DNA from: Cyclobacterium plantarum
Lineage (GTDB): Bacteria > Bacteroidota > Bacteroidia > Cytophagales > Cyclobacteriaceae
Length of the DNA stretch: 64,000 bases
Assembly: GCF_011290685.1 (NCBI RefSeq)
Contig: NZ_JAANYN010000009.1
Span: forward strand, 124,001-188,000
Reading direction: 5' to 3'
Of the stretch, positions 35,760 through 46,586 are shown piece by piece. Under the pieces are notes generated by a model that saw only the letters and a program-made list of their open reading frames with translations, ran no database searches and was not told where the DNA came from. Within the stretch, counting starts at the first letter, position 1. Each line of letters opens with the position of its first letter. The position numbers and the translations under genes were made by a program.

Positions 35760-38700
35760 ATGTACCGATTCCTCCTTTTACTTGTTTGCATTCTATTTTC
35801 CACCACCGCCCTCCAGGCCCAAACGGCACTACTCGATGCGATCAAAGGTAAGGACCTGCTGCAGGTGCAGGAACTTGTTAGTGACGGGGCAGATGTAAAC
35901 GCACTGGATGAAAACGGCGCCACCCCGCTGATGTGGGCGGCCTACCAGTCCGATCTGGAAATAGTGACTTGGCTGGTCGATAACGGGGCCGACCCCTTTC
36001 TAAAAAGAGGTGCAATTTATATAAATAAAGAAAAAACCGCCTACTACGGAAACCTGACGGGCATAGCCGCAGGGGAAGGAAAGCTGGACCTGCTTCAATA
36101 CCTAATTGAAGAGGTGGGCATTGACGTGGATGATAAAGAATACAACCCCGAAACGGGCCAGGAAGATGGCTGGACGGCAGCGCAATGGGCGGATAGCGAG
36201 GTACAGGGTGCGGTGATAGCCTATTTGGGGAAAAAAAATGCAAACCTCAGTTTTTTATCGGACACCCTCAGGAGAGCCAATGAGGATATCAAAAAGGGAA
36301 TGACTTTTTATATTGCATCTGGTTATAAAGCCTCCATGATGCTATTTGAAAAACATATCACAACACTGAAGGCTAAATTTGGCGCAACGGATACTACGAA
36401 ATATGCCCAATTTCTTTATGCATTGGCAAACGCCAGTAAGCAATCCGGCAATTACGAGGAGGCAGAGCAATACTATACGGAGCTTACGGTACTCTGGAAA
36501 TCTGTTGTGGGCGAGAACCACCCCGAATATCCCACTTCCCTGAACAACCTGGCAGCCCTTTACGAAAGCATGGGACGGAACGCCGAGGCAGAGCTGCTAT
36601 ACCTGAAAACCATTGAAATAGATAAAGCACAATTGGGCGAAGACCACCCCGACTATGCTACCTCCCTGAACAACCTGGCAGGGTTGTACCAAAACATGCG
36701 CCGGTACGCCGAGGCAGAGGGGCTATACCTGAAGACCATCGAAATAGATAAAGCGCAACTGGGCGAAGACCACCCCGACTATGCCACCTCTCTGAACAAC
36801 CTGGCGGGGCTGTATGAAAACACGGGCCGGTACGACGCGGCAGAGCCACTCATGCGCCAGGTAATGGAAATCAGGAAAACGCAACTAGGAGAAGACCACC
36901 CAGACTATGCCAGCTCCCTGAACAACCTGGCCTCGCTGTACTTAAGCATGGGCCGGTACGCCGAGACAGAGCCGTTGTACACGCAGGCCATGGGAATCAG
37001 GAAAACGCAACTAGGAGAAGACCACCCAGACTATGCCACCTCCTTGAACAACATGGCTTTGCTGTATGAAAATATGGGCCGGTACACCGAGGCAGAGCCA
37101 CTCATGCTCCAGGCCATAGGAATCTATAAAGCGCAACTAGACGAAGACCACCCAGACTATGCCAGCTCCCTGAACAACCTGGCAGGGTTGTACCAAAACA
37201 TGCGTCGGTACGCCGATGCAGAGGCGCTATACAAGCAGGCCATGGGAATCAGGAAAACGCAACTAGGAGAAGACCACCCAGATTATGCCACCTCCCTGAA
37301 CAACCTGGCCTCGCTGTACTTAAGCATGGGCCGGTACGCCGAGTCAGAGCCGCTCATGTGCCAGGTAATGGAAATCAGGAAAACGCAACTAGGAGAAGAC
37401 CACCCAGACTATGCCACCTCCCTGAACAACCTGGCAGGGTTGTACCAAAACATGGGCCGGTACGACGAGGCAGAGCCGCTCTACAAACAGGCCATGGGAA
37501 TCAGGAAAGCGCAACTCGGCGAAGACCACCCAGACTATGCCAACTCCCTGAACAACCTGGCGGGGTTGTATTTAAGAACAGGCCGGTCCGCCGAGGCCGA
37601 GCCGCTATACACGCAGGCCATGGAAATCAGGAAATCCCAATTGGGCGAAGTCCACCCCTCCTATGCCACCTCCCTTAGCAACCTGGCAGTTCTTTTTGAA
37701 AGCATGGGCTGCAACGCCGACGCCGCGCCGCTTCTGTTGCAAGGCCAACAGGTGTACCTCCATCAACTGCAGACTGTTTTCCCGACGCTTTCCGAAAACG
37801 AAAAGGAACAGTTCCTTACTACTTTCAATTTTAATTTTGAATACTTCCACTCCTTCGCCCTAAAGCGGCAAAGGGATAACCCAGTTATCACTACCCATCA
37901 ATACGACAACGCCCTGTTGCTAAAAGGGCTGCTGCTACAAAGTAGTTCGCAAATGCGGGAGCGTATCCTTTCGAGCGGGGATACCACCGCCATCCACCTG
38001 TTCGGGGACTTGCAGGTGCTGAAACGAAAGTGGCTTAAGGAATCAGAAATACCCAAAAGTAAACGGGAAAAGGCGGGAATTGCCCCCGAGGCCACATTAG
38101 CAAAAGCCAATACCCTGGAAAAAGAACTTTCGCGGCGTTCGGAGGTATTTGCAGAAGCGACAGACACGGTGCGCACCACCTGGCGGGAGGTGAAGCAAGG
38201 GCTGCAGGAAGGAGAGGCCGCTATCGAACTAGTCCGATACAGGTGGCACGAAAAAAATTGGACGGACACGGTTCATTACGCTGCCCTTATTGTTACGCCC
38301 GAGACGAAAGCGCATCCCAACCTGGTGCTGTTGGAGAATGGAAACGAACTGGAAGAGCGGGGCGCGCAAAGCTACCAGTCCGCTTTTGCCACCCGGGGGG
38401 CAAGCCGGGTGGCGGATGGCGATAACCCCATCCCCGCCGATTCGCTCTATGCCTACTTCTGGCAACCCATTCAGGAAGCGCTTGATTCCCTGGGCGGGGC
38501 TGGGAAAGTCTACTTCTCCCCCGACGGGGTGTACCATACACTTAATCTGCAGACCCTTAAAAACCCCGAAACGGGCCAATACCTCCTGGAAACTCTCGAC
38601 ATTAAACGGGTCGGCTCCACCAAGGACCTGGTCAAAAAGAAAAAACGGCAGTTCCCCAACAATAACGCCGTACTGGCGGGCTATCCAACCTACCCGGCTT

Positions 38701-39515
38701 CCCCCGAAGCAGTGGCGTCCGCCTTGAAGCATTACCAGCAGGGGCAGGCAATGCCTGTGCTCACCGCATCGGTAGGAAACAGCAGCTATGGCAGCTACCA
38801 GACCTACCGCGCCATCGATGCCACGAGAAGCGATATCAAGCCCCTGCCCGGCACCCTGACCGAGGTAGAACAACTGGCTTCCATCCTCGACGGGGAGGGC
38901 ATTCCTACCCAGGCGCTATTGGAGCACGCCGCTTCCGAGGATGTGCTGAAAAAAGTTAAAAGCCCCCGTATCCTCCACATCGCCACCCACGGGTTTTTCG
39001 AGCCGGAGCGCGAACAGCAAGCCGAAGGCCAGGATAAAGCCATGCGGATGAGCGGACTGGGACAGGAAACCGTCTCCGACAACCCCTATTTGCGCTGCGG
39101 CCTGTACCTTGCCGGGGCGGAGACCACGCTTAAGAACCGCGGAAATCGGGATTTCCAACGACCCGAGGGGCAGGAGGACGGCATCCTCACGGCCTACGAG
39201 GCCACCCTGCTTGACTTGCGGGGCACCGAGCTGGTGGTACTCTCTGCCTGTGAGACGGGGCTGGGTGTTACCAAAAACGGGGAGGGCGTCTATGGCCTGC
39301 AGCGCGCCTTTCAGGTGGCCGGGGCCGAAACGGTCATCTTCTCCCTCTGGAAAGTCGCCGACCAACAGACCCAGGAGATGATGGAGCTATTTTACCAAAA
39401 CTGGCTGCAGAAAGGTATGGACAGGCGCCAGGCATTCAAAACCGCCCAGCAAACCATCAAGGAAAAATACGAGGATCCTTACTTCTGGGGGGCCTTTGTG
39501 ATGATTGGGGGGTGA
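35760..39515 (+). CDS. exported ankyrin-TPR-CHAT protease
   Basis: 1251 residues. Signal peptide 1-21 (ALQAQ), ankyrin repeats to ~150, about ten 42-residue TPRs of very high mutual DNA similarity, linker, CHAT domain with H1077 (HIATHGFFE) and C1164 (VLSACETGLG). Adjacent repeats within the TPR block alternate between GLYQNMRRY/GRY and SLYLSMGRY versions, as if two-repeat units had been duplicated. First of a two-gene unit with the gene 25 nt downstream. Confidence 0.93.
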   Translation: MYRFLLLLVCILFSTTALQAQTALLDAIKGKDLLQVQELVSDGADVNALDENGATPLMWAAYQSDLEIVTWLVDNGADPFLKRGAIYINKEKTAYYGNLTGIAAGEGKLDLLQYLIEEVGIDVDDKEYNPETGQEDGWTAAQWADSEVQGAVIAYLGKKNANLSFLSDTLRRANEDIKKGMTFYIASGYKASMMLFEKHITTLKAKFGATDTTKYAQFLYALANASKQSGNYEEAEQYYTELTVLWKSVVGENHPEYPTSLNNLAALYESMGRNAEAELLYLKTIEIDKAQLGEDHPDYATSLNNLAGLYQNMRRYAEAEGLYLKTIEIDKAQLGEDHPDYATSLNNLAGLYENTGRYDAAEPLMRQVMEIRKTQLGEDHPDYASSLNNLASLYLSMGRYAETEPLYTQAMGIRKTQLGEDHPDYATSLNNMALLYENMGRYTEAEPLMLQAIGIYKAQLDEDHPDYASSLNNLAGLYQNMRRYADAEALYKQAMGIRKTQLGEDHPDYATSLNNLASLYLSMGRYAESEPLMCQVMEIRKTQLGEDHPDYATSLNNLAGLYQNMGRYDEAEPLYKQAMGIRKAQLGEDHPDYANSLNNLAGLYLRTGRSAEAEPLYTQAMEIRKSQLGEVHPSYATSLSNLAVLFESMGCNADAAPLLLQGQQVYLHQLQTVFPTLSENEKEQFLTTFNFNFEYFHSFALKRQRDNPVITTHQYDNALLLKGLLLQSSSQMRERILSSGDTTAIHLFGDLQVLKRKWLKESEIPKSKREKAGIAPEATLAKANTLEKELSRRSEVFAEATDTVRTTWREVKQGLQEGEAAIELVRYRWHEKNWTDTVHYAALIVTPETKAHPNLVLLENGNELEERGAQSYQSAFATRGASRVADGDNPIPADSLYAYFWQPIQEALDSLGGAGKVYFSPDGVYHTLNLQTLKNPETGQYLLETLDIKRVGSTKDLVKKKKRQFPNNNAVLAGYPTYPASPEAVASALKHYQQGQAMPVLTASVGNSSYGSYQTYRAIDATRSDIKPLPGTLTEVEQLASILDGEGIPTQALLEHAASEDVLKKVKSPRILHIATHGFFEPEREQQAEGQDKAMRMSGLGQETVSDNPYLRCGLYLAGAETTLKNRGNRDFQRPEGQEDGILTAYEATLLDLRGTELVVLSACETGLGVTKNGEGVYGLQRAFQVAGAETVIFSLWKVADQQTQEMMELFYQNWLQKGMDRRQAFKTAQQTIKEKYEDPYFWGAFVMIGG

Positions 39516-39540
39516 TGTTTACAGCTATAAACCTTCACGC

Positions 39541-42500
39541 ATGTTAAAAAAAATTCTTATTTTGATTTTTACCTGGGGTGCAGTCTTCAGCACCCTGGCA
39601 CAGTCACCGGATAATGATTGGGAAAGCCTTATCCAAAAGGTGGTAGAACTCAACCAAAAAGGACAAAATGAAGAAGCCATTTCATATGCAAAAAAAGCAA
39701 TAATAGCTGCCAGAAAGGAATTTAGCGAGGAACACCCCTACTTCGCTGTCTCCTTAGTCAACTTAGCAATGCTATACAAAGGCATGAGACGTTATACCGA
39801 GGCAGAGTCACTCTACGCCCAGGCCACCGAAATCCTGAAAGCGCAACTGGGAGAAGACCACCCCGACTACGCCTTCTCCTTACACAACCTGGCTGGGTTG
39901 TATGAAAGCATGGGCCGTTACACTGAGGCAGAGGTGCATTATAAGCAGTCCACCAAAATCAATAAAGCGCAATTTGGAGAAAAACATCCTGCCTATGCCG
40001 GCTCTCTGCTCGGACTGGCGGGACTGTTCCAAAGTATGGGCCGCTATGCCAAGGCCGAGCCCCTGTACAACCAGGCCTTGGAAATCTATAAAACACAACT
40101 CGGCGAAGAACACCTCTACTATGCCACCCCCCTGGACAACTTGGCCTCGCTGTACCAACGAATGGGTCGTTATGACGATGCAGAGCAGCTATACACCCAG
40201 GCTATGAAAATCCTAAAAACGCAACTGGGAGAAGAACATCCTATCTATGCCGGCTCTCTAAGAAACCTCGCCTCGCTGTACCAACGTATGAGCCGGTATG
40301 CCGAGTCAGAGCAACTGTACATGCAGGCCATGGGAATCCAGAGAGCTCAACTGGGACAAAACCACCCCGACTATGCCACCTCCTTGGAAGGCCTTGTAGA
40401 GCTGCTCCTAGAATTGGGCCGTTACACCGAGGCAGAGCTCCTCATAAGCAACAAAATGGGGATCGTAAAAGCGCAGCAGCCTGGCGAAGACCACCCTAAC
40501 TATACTAGCTCTCTTAACATCCTTGCAGTGCTGTACTCACGCATGGGACGTTACGCAGAGGCAGAGCCACTATATGTGCAGGCCATGCGAATCACGAAAG
40601 CCCAACTGGGCGAAGACAACCCCATCTATGCCACCTTCATGGACAACCTAGGCTTGTTGTACACGAAAATGGGCCGTTACGACAAGGCTGAGCAGTTGAT
40701 GCGCAGGGCCACTGAAATCCGAAAAGCACAACTTGTCGAAAACCACCCAGACTATGCCACCTCCCTGAACAACCTGGCGGGGCTGTATCAAAGCTTGGGA
40801 CGGTACGCCGAGGCAGAACCCCTATACACCCAAGCTATGGAAATACGAAAAAAGCAAATAGGAGAAGAACATCCTGATTATGCCGGATCCCTGAACAACC
40901 TAGCCTCGCTGTATCAAGATATGGGCCGTTACGATAAGGCTGAGCCTCTGTCTGTGGAGACCATTGGATTATTAAAAGCTCAACTCGGCGAAAACCATCC
41001 CTACTATGCTGGCTCGCTGATCGGCCTTGCAGCGCTTTACAAAAGCATGGGCCGGAATAAAGAGACAGAGCAGCTGTATTTGGAGGCCATTGGAGTATTG
41101 AAAGCTCAATTGGGCGAAAAACACACCTACTATGCTGCCTCCCTGACCAGCCTAGCGGGTCTGTACAGAAGTATTGGCCGTTACGACAAGGCTGAGCCTC
41201 TGTATGTGGAGGCTATTGGAGTATTGAAAGCTCAACTGGGCGAAAAACACCCCTACTATGCTCGCTCTTTGTTCGGCCTTGCGGCGCTAAACTCAATCAT
41301 TGGCCGGCAGGCCTTGGCGGAAACGCTGCTATTACAAGGCCAAGAGGTTTACCTCCACCAACTCAGGTCAGTTTTCCCCAACTTTTCCGAGAAAGAGAAG
41401 GAGCAGTTCCTCAATACTTGCAATCAATATTTTGAATTTTTCCACTCCTTTGCCCTAAAGGGGCGGGAGCAGAACTCCGCCATCACTGCCACTCAGTATG
41501 ACAACGCCCTGATGTTAAAGGGACTGCTGCTGCAAAGCAGCTCACAGACGCGGGAGCGCATCCTCGCCAGCGGGGATACCACCGCCATCCGCCTATTCGG
41601 GGATTGGCAGGCACTTAAACGGCAGTGGCTCAGGGAGTCGGAAATACCCAAAAGCGAACGGGATCAGGCGGGCATCGCCCCCGAAGCTACGCTGGCAAAA
41701 GCCAATACCCTGGAAAAAGAACTTTCCCGCCGTTCGGAGGCATTTGCCGAGGCGATAGACACGGTGCGCACCACCTGGCGGGAGGTGAAGCGACAACTGC
41801 AACCCCTTGAAGCCGCCATCGAACTGGTCAGGTATACATGGCATAATAAAAATTGGACAGACACCGTACATTACGCAGCCATCATCGTTACGCCCGAAAC
41901 GGAAGGTCATCCCCACCTTGTTGTACTGGAGAACGGAAATGAACTGGAAGAGCGAGGAGCACAAAGCTACCAATCTGCTTTTGCCACTCGGGGGGCAAGC
42001 CGGGTCGCGGATGGCGATAACCCCATTCCCGCCGATTCGCTCTATGCCTACTTCTGGCAGCCCATCCAGCAAGCACTCGATTCCCTGGGCGGGACCGGAA
42101 AAGTCTACCTCTCCGCCGATGGGGTATACCATACCCTTAACCTGCAAACCCTTAAAAACCCCGAAACAGGTCAATACCTCCTGGAAACTCTCGACATCGA
42201 ACGGGTAGGCTCTACCAGGGACCTGGTCAAAAAGAAAAAGCAGCATCCCAACAATAATAACGCCATACTGGCAGGTTATCCCAGCTACCCTGCTTCCCCC
42301 GATGCCGTGGCTTCAGCCTTGCAACGGTACCAGCAGGGGCGGGCAGCACCTGTACTCACTGCTTCTCGAAGCAGCATCAACTACGGCAGCTACCAGACCT
42401 ACCGCGCCATTGACGCCAACAGAAACGATATCACGCCCCTGCCCGGCACCCTGGTCGAGGTAGAACAATTGGCTTCCATCCTCGACGGGGAGGGCATTGA

Positions 42501-43131
42501 TTCCCAAGCCCTGTTGGAGCACGCGGCTTCCGAGGATGTGCTAAAAAAAGTAAAAAGCCCCCGTATCCTTCATATCGCCACCCACGGGTTCTTCGAGAGG
42601 GAGAGCGAACAGACAGCCGAAGGACTCAACGGTGAGATGCTTATGAGCGGGCTGGAGCGGGAAACCATCACCGAGAACCCCTATTTGCGCTGCGGCCTCT
42701 ACCTGGCCGGGGCGGAGACCACGCTAAGGAACCGCGGAAATCCGGATTTCCAACGACCCGAGGGGCAGGAGGACGGCATCCTCACGGCCTACGAGGCCAC
42801 CCTGCTTGACCTGCGGGGCACCGAACTAGTCGTGCTCTCTGCCTGTGAGACGGGGCTGGGTGTTACCAAAAACGGAGAGGGCGTCTACGGACTGCAGCGC
42901 GCCTTTCAGGTGGCCGGGGCCGAAACGGTCATCTTCTCCCTCTGGAAGGTCGCCGACGAACAGACCCAGGAGATGATGGGCCTGTTTTACCAAAACTGGC
43001 TACAAAAAGACAAGACTAAGCGGCAGGCATTCAAAGCCGCCCAACTGACCATCAATGAAAAATATGAAGACCCATATTACTGGGGGGCCTTTGTGATGAT
43101 TGGGGGTAAACGGCATCAATTCATTAAATGA
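39541..43131 (+). CDS. exported TPR-CHAT protease, MLKK type, long
   Basis: 1196 residues from MLKKILILIFTWGAVFSTLA (signal peptide). About 13 TPRs, more diverse than in the neighbours, then linker and CHAT domain with H1015 and C1102 (HIATHGFFE, VLSACETGLG). The C-terminus has a short extra tail (KRHQFIK) where the paralogues end at VMIGG. The frame is open 12 codons further upstream through the previous stop region, but the MLKK start gives the signal peptide. Second gene of the 35760 unit. Confidence 0.92.
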   Translation: MLKKILILIFTWGAVFSTLAQSPDNDWESLIQKVVELNQKGQNEEAISYAKKAIIAARKEFSEEHPYFAVSLVNLAMLYKGMRRYTEAESLYAQATEILKAQLGEDHPDYAFSLHNLAGLYESMGRYTEAEVHYKQSTKINKAQFGEKHPAYAGSLLGLAGLFQSMGRYAKAEPLYNQALEIYKTQLGEEHLYYATPLDNLASLYQRMGRYDDAEQLYTQAMKILKTQLGEEHPIYAGSLRNLASLYQRMSRYAESEQLYMQAMGIQRAQLGQNHPDYATSLEGLVELLLELGRYTEAELLISNKMGIVKAQQPGEDHPNYTSSLNILAVLYSRMGRYAEAEPLYVQAMRITKAQLGEDNPIYATFMDNLGLLYTKMGRYDKAEQLMRRATEIRKAQLVENHPDYATSLNNLAGLYQSLGRYAEAEPLYTQAMEIRKKQIGEEHPDYAGSLNNLASLYQDMGRYDKAEPLSVETIGLLKAQLGENHPYYAGSLIGLAALYKSMGRNKETEQLYLEAIGVLKAQLGEKHTYYAASLTSLAGLYRSIGRYDKAEPLYVEAIGVLKAQLGEKHPYYARSLFGLAALNSIIGRQALAETLLLQGQEVYLHQLRSVFPNFSEKEKEQFLNTCNQYFEFFHSFALKGREQNSAITATQYDNALMLKGLLLQSSSQTRERILASGDTTAIRLFGDWQALKRQWLRESEIPKSERDQAGIAPEATLAKANTLEKELSRRSEAFAEAIDTVRTTWREVKRQLQPLEAAIELVRYTWHNKNWTDTVHYAAIIVTPETEGHPHLVVLENGNELEERGAQSYQSAFATRGASRVADGDNPIPADSLYAYFWQPIQQALDSLGGTGKVYLSADGVYHTLNLQTLKNPETGQYLLETLDIERVGSTRDLVKKKKQHPNNNNAILAGYPSYPASPDAVASALQRYQQGRAAPVLTASRSSINYGSYQTYRAIDANRNDITPLPGTLVEVEQLASILDGEGIDSQALLEHAASEDVLKKVKSPRILHIATHGFFERESEQTAEGLNGEMLMSGLERETITENPYLRCGLYLAGAETTLRNRGNPDFQRPEGQEDGILTAYEATLLDLRGTELVVLSACETGLGVTKNGEGVYGLQRAFQVAGAETVIFSLWKVADEQTQEMMGLFYQNWLQKDKTKRQAFKAAQLTINEKYEDPYYWGAFVMIGGKRHQFIK

Positions 43132-43190
43132 TTAAAGCACCCATTTCTTACTACCGTCCAGAACTGCACGGCTATCTAATCTGAATCGCC

Positions 43191-46100
43191 ATGAAAAATG
43201 TAATTACGTTTACGCTGTTGTTTATCATATTCGGAGCTGCTGCCATTGCCCAACAGGGCACCATACAACTTTTGCCACAGACCGGCCATGCGGCACCGGT
43301 TAAATGCCTTTCGGTAGATGCAGATGGAAATAAGGTCGCTTCGTTGGATCAAAATGGAAATATCCTGATATGGGACTTACTGCAAGCCCGCCAACTGTAT
43401 GCATATGACTCCGGTGACGATGGAAAATATAGTCAGGTGGCTATGCACCCCCATCGCACCGAAATCTATCTGTTGGGCATGGATGCTATTGTCTGTATGA
43501 ATTTTGAAACAGGTGAACAAAAATGGGTACTTCCGCTCCAACAAGCACCGCATGTGTTGTCGCTATCAGAAAATGGTTTTTTGCTGGCTGTGGGAATTGG
43601 CAGGCAGATATGGGTAGTAGAGGCCCTTTCCGGAACTATATTAAAGCGGATGCAGGATAGAAAAAAACAGCCCTATTCCGAAAGGGTAGAAGCGTTACAA
43701 TTTAGTCAGTTGGGGGATACGCTGTATTCTGGACATAACGATGGTACTGTCCGGCAATGGGAGAGTCGAAAAGGGCGATTATTGAATAAGCGCGTGTTTC
43801 AGAATGGGCAGATATCGGCTTTGGCACTACATGCAACAGGCTCTCTGTTGGCCGTGACAGATAACTCAGAAAAAATCGTGCTTTGGGATACCCGCAACCT
43901 GAAAACAGTGAGGGAGTTTTCTGCCAGATACTCGTTTCCTGAATCTTTGGCCTTCCACCCCACCGAGCCCTGGTTATTGTTAGGCATTAATGAAGGATTG
44001 GAAGTCGATCTTGGATATAATGAGCAAGCCTTTTCCACAGGAATTATCGAAGCATGGGATTTTGAGCAAGGGGAACTGGTTTGGGAGCATCGCCAGGATG
44101 GTGGGATAAAAGAGCTTATTTGTATTCCAAACAGCCAGTTATTTCTTACGGGCGACAGGTTGTGGCAATTGAACCTTCGCCGCCTCTCTGACGGCATTCA
44201 GGTGCGCAGGTTAGAGGGGTTAACTGCCCGAATAAATGAGCTCCTTGCCATTCCCAATTCTTCCTTAGTGGTCCAAGCTGATAATTCCTCTTATTTGAAA
44301 GTGTGGGACTTAAGTACCGGAAGTATTCAGAGTAGTCTCTTTTTGGGAGATCATAACCGGGCCACCGCACTGGCGATTGATACCGTAAGAAATATGATGG
44401 CCGTAGGAATGGACAATCGGGTTTCTCTTTGGAAAATAGCAGAGAATTTTCAGATAACAGAGAAGTTATACGAGGTTGCTGCAAATCCTACAGGTATAAT
44501 CAATAAAATCTTTTTTCTGCAAAACAGTGAGCGATTGGTGATAAGCGGTTCGGATATGTCACAGAGTATTTTGGATATAGCTGAGTTTTCAAGTAATGAA
44601 AATAACTTGTTTTTAAGCCCTGAACTTCAGGCACCTGCCTTCATAAAGATACTCGAAATAAAGACCGGAAATGAAATGGCTACATTTGAAGGCTACCAGC
44701 ATGGAACAGGAAACGAAGTAGCAATACACCCGGTCAATGACTTAATGGCGATAGCCCAAAAAATTGGTAGCGAGACGGTTGTAGAACACTGGTCACTAAT
44801 CAATGATCAGCAACTCGGTACGATCACCAATGCGCATCAGAATACCGTCACGGTAGGCAGATTCAGCCCCGATGGCAGCCGAATACTGACCGGAGGCTAC
44901 GACCCTAATTTTCTGATATGGGATCTTGAGCAAACGCAATATGTAACCTTAGGTGATTATCCTAATTCCTATCTGCTGGATGCAGCCTTTAGTCCAGACA
45001 ACGCTCTGGTGGCTATCGCAGAGAATAATTTGTTGCAGATCTGGGATATTGAAGAGAAAAAGCCTGTCAAACAATATATAAACTCATGTAATATTGTAAA
45101 AGTTACTTTTTCGGCTGATGGTGCCATGCTTATAGCGGGGGATGAAAGAGGGGAAATGATCTGGTGGTCGACGCGACAAGCTAAGCCAACGACCTTTGCA
45201 GCAGCTGTAGGGCAGGAAGGGTATTTGGTTTACACGCCAGAAAAATATTATTTAGCCTCCAGAGAGGCTGTTAAAAGCATGTCGTTCGCAGTCGGGCAAA
45301 AAAACTATGCTTTTGAACAGTTTGACGCACTGCTCAACAAACCCCATTTTGTCTTAGCGAACTTGCCTTATGCAGATCCCCAACTCATCCATAGAAATAA
45401 AAAGGCTTATGAAAAACGGCTGGAAACTTTGGCGATCAAAGACACCGTGATTGATTTTACCAATTTGCCCCTTTTGAAGATTGAACAAAAAAGCCTTCCA
45501 GTGGAGACATTGCAAACGCACTTGCTCCTGCCAATTGAAGCATGGGCCAGTACGGGCCGCCTCAGTCGCTTGCACAGTTGGATCAACGGCGTACCTTTAT
45601 TTGGCAGGGCCGGAATGCAGCTGAGTGGCACCAATTACCGCGGGGAGATTTCTATTCCGTTGGCTAGCGGGGATAATTTGCTGGAATTTGCCGTAGAAGA
45701 TGATAAAGGAAGAAGGTCCTCCAGCCTTTCTTTCAGAACCTTTTGTTCAGTCGAAGCTGTAGAAAAGAACACCTACGTAATTGGGATAGGAGCCTCCACC
45801 TACGAAGACAAGTCTAAAAATTTGCAATATGCCGCAAATGATATACGGGATTTTTGCAATTTTATGCAGAGCAGTGGCTCCCAGGTCACAGTAGATACCC
45901 TTTTCGATCGGCAGGTGACACTGGCCAATCTAAGGCAACTACGGCAAAAACTGGAACAGACGAGGGTTGACGATCAGGTTATTTTCTATTATGCTGGACA
46001 TGGAATGATTGCCGATGATAATAACTATTACCTGGCCGCGTACAACACTGATTTTTTAAACCCAGAGGAGAATAGTTTGGCCTATGCAGCGATTGAGCAG

Positions 46101-46586
46101 CTTCTCGACGGGATACCTGCTCAAAAAAAATTGATCCTGATGGATGCCTGCCATGCGGGGGAACTAAGTTCTGGCTCGACTACGGAAACGACGATAAGCG
46201 ATACTGTAAAAATTGCCCGAAGTTTCAGAGGGGCAACTTTGGTAGGGCCGACAGATTCAGGGAAAAATGCCTACTCGCTGATGAAAGAGCTGTTCATGGA
46301 TATCAGAAAGGGAACAGGAGCCACCGTAATTGCTGCGGCTGGTGGTGACGAATATGCCTTTGAAGGCAGAAGCACGGAAGGTAACATCATTACTAATGGC
46401 ATTTTTACCCATTGCTTGCTGGAAGGTCTGCGAACAAAGAAAGCAGATAGCAATGAAGATAATAGGATTACGATCAATGAACTGCAGCGGTATATCTCCA
46501 CAGAAGTTCCCAAATTGACGAAAGGCCTACAGAACCCTACCTTCAGGATTGAAAACATTGCGAATGACTGGGCGATATGGGAATAA
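43191..46586 (+). CDS. exported WD40-caspase (C14) protein
   Basis: 1131 residues. Signal peptide 1-20 (AAAIAQ). Residues ~25-680 contain WD40-like beta-propeller repeats (GNILIWDL, GTVRQWES, EKIVLWDTR, YLKVWDLSTG, NFLIWDLEQ, LLQIWDIEE), probably two propellers. A beta-sandwich linker at ~790-855 (GRAGMQLSGTNYRGEISIPL) precedes a caspase-like domain with H937 in YYAGHGMIADD and C987 in LMDACHAGEL. The enzyme domain is of the same class as at 22773 and 51033 but clearly diverged, and the sensor part is a propeller instead of a TPR solenoid. It follows the CHAT gene by 59 nt, so may be the third gene of that unit. Confidence 0.92.
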   Translation: MKNVITFTLLFIIFGAAAIAQQGTIQLLPQTGHAAPVKCLSVDADGNKVASLDQNGNILIWDLLQARQLYAYDSGDDGKYSQVAMHPHRTEIYLLGMDAIVCMNFETGEQKWVLPLQQAPHVLSLSENGFLLAVGIGRQIWVVEALSGTILKRMQDRKKQPYSERVEALQFSQLGDTLYSGHNDGTVRQWESRKGRLLNKRVFQNGQISALALHATGSLLAVTDNSEKIVLWDTRNLKTVREFSARYSFPESLAFHPTEPWLLLGINEGLEVDLGYNEQAFSTGIIEAWDFEQGELVWEHRQDGGIKELICIPNSQLFLTGDRLWQLNLRRLSDGIQVRRLEGLTARINELLAIPNSSLVVQADNSSYLKVWDLSTGSIQSSLFLGDHNRATALAIDTVRNMMAVGMDNRVSLWKIAENFQITEKLYEVAANPTGIINKIFFLQNSERLVISGSDMSQSILDIAEFSSNENNLFLSPELQAPAFIKILEIKTGNEMATFEGYQHGTGNEVAIHPVNDLMAIAQKIGSETVVEHWSLINDQQLGTITNAHQNTVTVGRFSPDGSRILTGGYDPNFLIWDLEQTQYVTLGDYPNSYLLDAAFSPDNALVAIAENNLLQIWDIEEKKPVKQYINSCNIVKVTFSADGAMLIAGDERGEMIWWSTRQAKPTTFAAAVGQEGYLVYTPEKYYLASREAVKSMSFAVGQKNYAFEQFDALLNKPHFVLANLPYADPQLIHRNKKAYEKRLETLAIKDTVIDFTNLPLLKIEQKSLPVETLQTHLLLPIEAWASTGRLSRLHSWINGVPLFGRAGMQLSGTNYRGEISIPLASGDNLLEFAVEDDKGRRSSSLSFRTFCSVEAVEKNTYVIGIGASTYEDKSKNLQYAANDIRDFCNFMQSSGSQVTVDTLFDRQVTLANLRQLRQKLEQTRVDDQVIFYYAGHGMIADDNNYYLAAYNTDFLNPEENSLAYAAIEQLLDGIPAQKKLILMDACHAGELSSGSTTETTISDTVKIARSFRGATLVGPTDSGKNAYSLMKELFMDIRKGTGATVIAAAGGDEYAFEGRSTEGNIITNGIFTHCLLEGLRTKKADSNEDNRITINELQRYISTEVPKLTKGLQNPTFRIENIANDWAIWE

